Below, piece after piece: positions 1-64,000 of a stretch of DNA of 64,000 nt. The DNA is from Misgurnus anguillicaudatus. Lineage: Eukaryota > Chordata > Actinopteri > Cypriniformes > Cobitidae. Made by a program: the position numbers and the translations under genes. The DNA lies in contig NC_073354.2 in assembly GCF_027580225.2 (NCBI RefSeq), positions 24,759,001 through 24,823,000 on the forward strand, given 5' to 3'. Below the pieces are notes generated by a model. The model was not told where the DNA came from and ran no database searches. It saw nothing but the letters and a program-made list of their open reading frames with translations. Positions within the stretch are counted from its first letter, which is position 1. Every line of letters starts with the position of its first letter.

Positions 1-314
1 TGTAATTTTTCAGACAGCCCATCAGTTCTCATTTCCGCGCTACGAGATTTTATTTTGCTATTCCAGGCTTGCGCCGGTATCAAACGTTTTTTGTGTGTCA
101 AATAATTCTTGCGGAGACAATGTAATTGAAACCAGTTGTGGCGGTGAGAGTCTTACGTGTGCTGAAATGACAAAAGCTGTAGCGGTCCTGACTGTTCTAG
201 CGTTTACAGCTGTTTGACAATTTCGCATGACATAGTCTTTCTCAAAATCCCTTTTGCCTGAGGTGTGGCTTCGTGTAGTGAAAAGGGGGTCCTGAAGATG
301 GAGGCTGTCATTAG

Positions 315-736
315 AGGGACAGTTCACCCAAAAATGAAAATTCTGTCATAATTTACTCATCCTCATGTTGTTCTAAACCTGTATGAATTTCTTTTTTTCT
401 GATGAACACAAAAGAAGATATTTTGAGAAATGATGGTAAACACACAGGGACCATTGACTTCCATAGTAGGAAAAATATTTTGGAAGTATTGTGATAAATG
501 ATGAAGACAATATTTTGATAAATGACGGAAAGCACACAGTTGACGATACCCATTAAATTTCATCATATTTTTCTATCCCTACTATGGAAGTCAATGGACA
601 CTATATGCTGTGTGTTTACCATCAATTCTTAAAATAACTTCTTTTGTGTTCATCGGAAAAAAAATCATACAGGTTTAAAACCACATGAGGATGAGTAAAT
701 GATGACAAAATTTTCATTTTAAAGTGAACTATCCCT
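315..736. mobile_element. TTAA-type palindromic MITE
   Basis: The left end reads AGGGACAGTTCACCC and the right end reads GTGAACTATCCCT. The right flank is TTAA and the left flank is TTAG (one change). The arms pair across most of the length, including a 'dacttccatag/ctatggaagt' pair. It is non-coding and the same family occurs at 4339 and 48178. Confidence 0.85.
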
Positions 737-1083
737 TTAAAGTTCTTTTTATTATATTCTACTGTTTGTGGATACTAGGAAAGACTGGGAAAAAACAAGC
801 AATGAGATGATTTAAATACATGTATGCCCATTATGCATTAAGGGAAAAAGTACTAGCTAATAGGTATCTTTTTGGCTTACTGGAAAACTCAATTCTGAGG
901 TCATATATTTAGTCCTTTATAATGTCTGTTAAACGGTTACTCGACTCTTATTTATTTTTACAACATAACCCTTTTAGGATGATTTAGGACTGATCAGTGT
1001 TTATTTTGTAACTAACCAACTGTACTTTCACCTTTGCATCTATCGACTGATCTATCTAAATCTATGTGCACTGGATAATTTAA

Positions 1084-1877
1084 AGGGACACTTCACTTTT
1101 TTGAAAAAATACTCATTTTCCAGCTCCCCTCGAGTTAAACATTTGATTCTTATCATTTTCAAATTCATTCAGCTGATCTCCGGGTCTGGCGCTACTACTT
1201 TAGCATAGCTAGCACAATCCATTGAATCTGATTAGACCATTAGCATTCCGCTAAAAATAACAAAAGAGTTTGGATATTTTTCCTATTTAAAACTTGACTC
1301 TTCTGTAGTTACATTGTGTACTAAGACCGACGTAAAATTAAAAGTTGCGATTTTCTAGACAGATATGATTAGGAACTATACTCTCATTCTGGCGTAATAA
1401 TAAAGGACTTTGCTGATGTAACATAGCTGCAGCAGGCGTAGTGATATTACGCAGTGTCCGAAAATAGTGCCCAGCTATTGAAAATAACCAAGGGGACTGT
1501 TTTCGGGCAGTGCGTAATATCCCTACGCCTGCAGCAGCCATGTTACATCAGCAAAGTCCTTGATTATTACGCCAGTTTGAGAGTATTGTTTCTTGCCATA
1601 TCTGCCTAAAAAATCGTAACTTTTAATTTCCTGTTGGTCACAATGTAACTACAGAAGAGTCAAGTTTTAAATAGGAAAAATATTGAAACTCTTTGGTTAT
1701 ATTTTAGTGCGATGCTAATGGTCTGATCAGATTCAATGGATTATGCTATGCTATGCTAAAAGTGCTAGCGCCAGACATGGAGATCGACTGAATGGATTCC
1801 AAAACGGTAAGAATCAAATGTTTAACTCTAGGGAAGCTGGAAAATGAGAATATTTTCAAAAAAAGTGGAGTGTCCCT
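1084..1877. mobile_element. Large palindromic TTAA MITE (about 794 bp)
   Basis: TTAA flanks both ends. The left arm starts AGGGACACTTCACTTTTTT and the right arm ends AAAAGTGGAGTGTCCCT. The arms are imperfect inverted repeats down to a centre near 1480. No transposase is encoded; the short ORFs inside are by-products of the palindrome. Confidence 0.9.
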
Positions 1878-2089
1878 TTAACAACCTCTCCGTCACCCAA
1901 ACTTACCATTTTCACTCTTTATTAATATATTTTATAAAAACCGGTGTATGCATGTTGCATTGATATGTTTGAAATGTAAACTAAAGCTCGATTTTGAGAA
2001 GAAAAACAAGAAAAAAAATCACACACACAACACGTGCAAAGTTTATAAAGATAAAGATTAATACCCAGATTCCTTAATATGCCTTAGTT

Positions 2090-2127
<38 letters not shown>

Positions 2128-2994
2128 GAGAGAGAGAAGCATGATTTGCAAAAAATAAAACTTTATTATATTTATGGTTGCAGCTAAATGAGAAAATATC
2201 CTGAAAACATAATCTTTAAGCCTTTCACACCTAAGCACAGAGATTAGAGAGGACACTAGCGCAATATCTAAACAACGGCAAAGATCCACGACTGTTCTTA
2301 AAGAAAAAGTGAAGTCAGCATACATTTTAAAGCGCAGGTCATTAATTTAGTGTTATCAGCCCGACTCAAATACTTCCCTTTCATCGCACGTTCTCCCAGG
2401 CGAAGGTGACTTTACGTTCACCTGAGCGACAGTGACATCGGTCGAATTAAAAAAGAGGATAAAATGAAAGGAAGAAGTAAAGGAGAATCGCAATTTGCAT
2501 TCTTCCACCAAAGTTCCCGAGCCCCTCCCATCATTCCGCATTGATTTTCCCATTCGGCTCATCCATCTTGATGCGAGAGGCCTTGATATTTTGACTAGCT
2601 GCTATCTCTCTTGTATCGAGAGGGTGCATGTTATTTACTGCTGTCTGCTTGCGGTGAGTACACATTAATTAATCAATATGACGCTATTCTTCCGGACATG
2701 TAGCCAGCGAGTGGCAATACATCAGGGAGAGATGAGATGGGGAAGAGGGAGAGGCTGGTACCTGAGGAGCTGCCCCGGGGCTGTGAGATTACAGCGTTCC
2801 CTAACAAGGACACTGCAGTTAACAAGAGGGCGATGAAAGACGATTGATGGTGGAACTTTGAGCAAATGCTTAACGCTAATGAGGACAGTCGGTGCAAATA
2901 CTGGATGCTTTTCTGTCTTATGAATTTATTTTAAAGCATTAGAGGAACAAATACCATGTTTTATTATTCTGAGAACTACAGTAAGATATTTTAA
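1878..2994. other. Intronic stretch with a (GA)n tract; otherwise low-repeat
   Basis: This lies beyond the last visible exon. A (GA)n microsatellite sits at 2092-2137. The part at about 2340-2900 has balanced base composition and no recognised repeat, but no splice-bounded reading frame either. It is a candidate conserved noncoding block only. Confidence 0.4.
2092..2137. repeat. (GA)n microsatellite
   Basis: A run of GA dinucleotides with one interruption. Confidence 0.95.
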
Positions 2995-3476
2995 AGGGGA
3001 CATTTTAAAAAAAGTATTTGGTGTCCACACATACGCATGTGAAGTTTTAGCTCAAATTACCCCACAGATAATGTATTATAGCATGTTAAAATTGACACTT
3101 TGTAGGTGTGAGCAAAAATGTTGGGGTGGTGTGTCCTTTAAAATGCAAATAAGCTGATGAAATGCAAACACTTGTTAAAACTTGTGCTAAAATGACTTGT
3201 GCTGTCAATTACTATCTCTCTCTCTCTCTAAATGGCAGAGCCATGATTGGATAGTGCAAATTAAGGGGCTGTATTATTATAATAAGATACCCTTTTGACA
3301 TCTCAAAGAGAACCAAATTTCAATAACCTAATTTTTCACATGTTTGCAGAGAATGATTTACCAAAACAAAGTTACTGGGTTGTTCTTTTCACATTTTCTA
3401 GGTTGATAGAAGCACTGGGGACCCAATTATAGCATTTAAACATGAAAAAAGTCAGATTTTCATTATATGTCCCCTT
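2995..3476. mobile_element. TTAA-flanked MITE with AGGGGACAT terminus
   Basis: TTAA occurs on both sides. The left end is AGGGGACATTTTAA and the right end is TTATATGTCCCCT. The interior is shared in inverted orientation with the fragment at 54235, including an AACCCAGTAACTTAGTTT-like string and its complement. Confidence 0.82.
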
Positions 3477-3730
3477 TTAACAAACCATTTCCTATACAAT
3501 TAACCAAAAACAAAGATAGATTTACACAAACCAATGTGCCTATATCCTATCGCCCCCTTAAATTGGTGATTTTGGCATCACTTTCTACAGCATTTTCACA
3601 ATCTTTGTACAAATTACAATGTTGACTGCATTCCCTCAATCTGCAACTTTAATGTAAAAAAAATGATAAAATATATTTCTGGAATCTAAGAAAAAAGGTG
3701 ATGGATTTGCATTATATGTAAGAGCATTAC

Positions 3731-63906
<60,176 letters not shown>

Positions 63907-64000
63907 CTGTCAGTTGACAGACAGCGCATGGAGCCAATCAATAGTGGATGCTTGCGTGAAGAAAATGATTTTGCGCTGTTCGCCCACCTGGTAAGGACCA

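Noticed and set aside
1..3700. Next NBAS exon (expected VLLQLASEALP-like start)
   Set aside because: Read on the minus strand without finding this motif or a splice-bounded frame; it is probably outside the window.
63940..64000. Longer coding frame at the window's right edge
   Set aside because: An open frame without family resemblance and out of frame with exon 1; the splice acceptor at 63906/63907 makes this intron.

Overview
The window is vertebrate nuclear DNA, most likely from a cyprinid or other otophysan fish. It is AT-rich and intron-dominated, with many dinucleotide and tetranucleotide microsatellites. It is crowded with small DNA transposons: TTAA-flanked palindromes, hAT-like MITEs with 8-bp target duplications, and decayed Tc1 copies. 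No bacterial or viral gene organisation is present. The species call is inference from repeat style and from one recognised gene.

One host gene is visible, on the minus strand across nearly the whole window: the middle of NBAS (neuroblastoma-amplified sequence). I could place 16 consecutive coding exons, from 63906 (most 5' in the gene) down to 3731 (most 3'). All splice sites are AG/GT, the codon phases join without a break, and the total is 2061 coding bases (about 687 codons). The translation follows the Sec39 region of vertebrate NBAS almost from end to end. NBAS is the Sec39 subunit of the NRZ (NBAS-RINT1-ZW10) tethering complex, which acts in Golgi-to-ER retrograde transport; it is also linked to nonsense-mediated decay. 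The start codon, N-terminal part and C-terminal part lie outside the window.

Layout in gene order (right to left): exons 1-3 lie at 63.9-59.6 kb, exons 4-7 at 53.7-46.5 kb, exon 8 at 41.5 kb, exon 9 at 34.1 kb, exon 10 at 26.8 kb, exons 11-12 at 18.9-14.6 kb, exon 13 at 12.5 kb, and exons 14-16 at 6.6-3.7 kb. Exon numbers are local to this window.

The introns are layered transposon deposits. Several nests can be read to the base because one repeat copy carries an insertion and a second copy in the same window is empty. Examples are a 1237-bp element with an AAAT duplication inside a hAT-like MITE (15.6-17.4 kb), a hAT-like element inside another transposon (55.2-56.0 kb), a hAT-like MITE inside a TTAA element (51.3-52.3 kb), and a hAT-like element that split a tetranucleotide microsatellite (21.6-22.9 kb). 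The most unusual content is a four-copy family with GAAGAG...CTCTTC termini, AAAT duplications and repeated subterminal AAAACGCGATAAACGCC-like motifs. Two copies carry an exon-like block ending in a splice donor. I do not recognise this family.

No second host gene, confident RNA gene, CRISPR array or operon was found. Low-repeat intron blocks at 1.9-3.0, 30.6-31.3, 38.8-39.4 and 44.1-44.6 kb are candidates for conserved noncoding elements.
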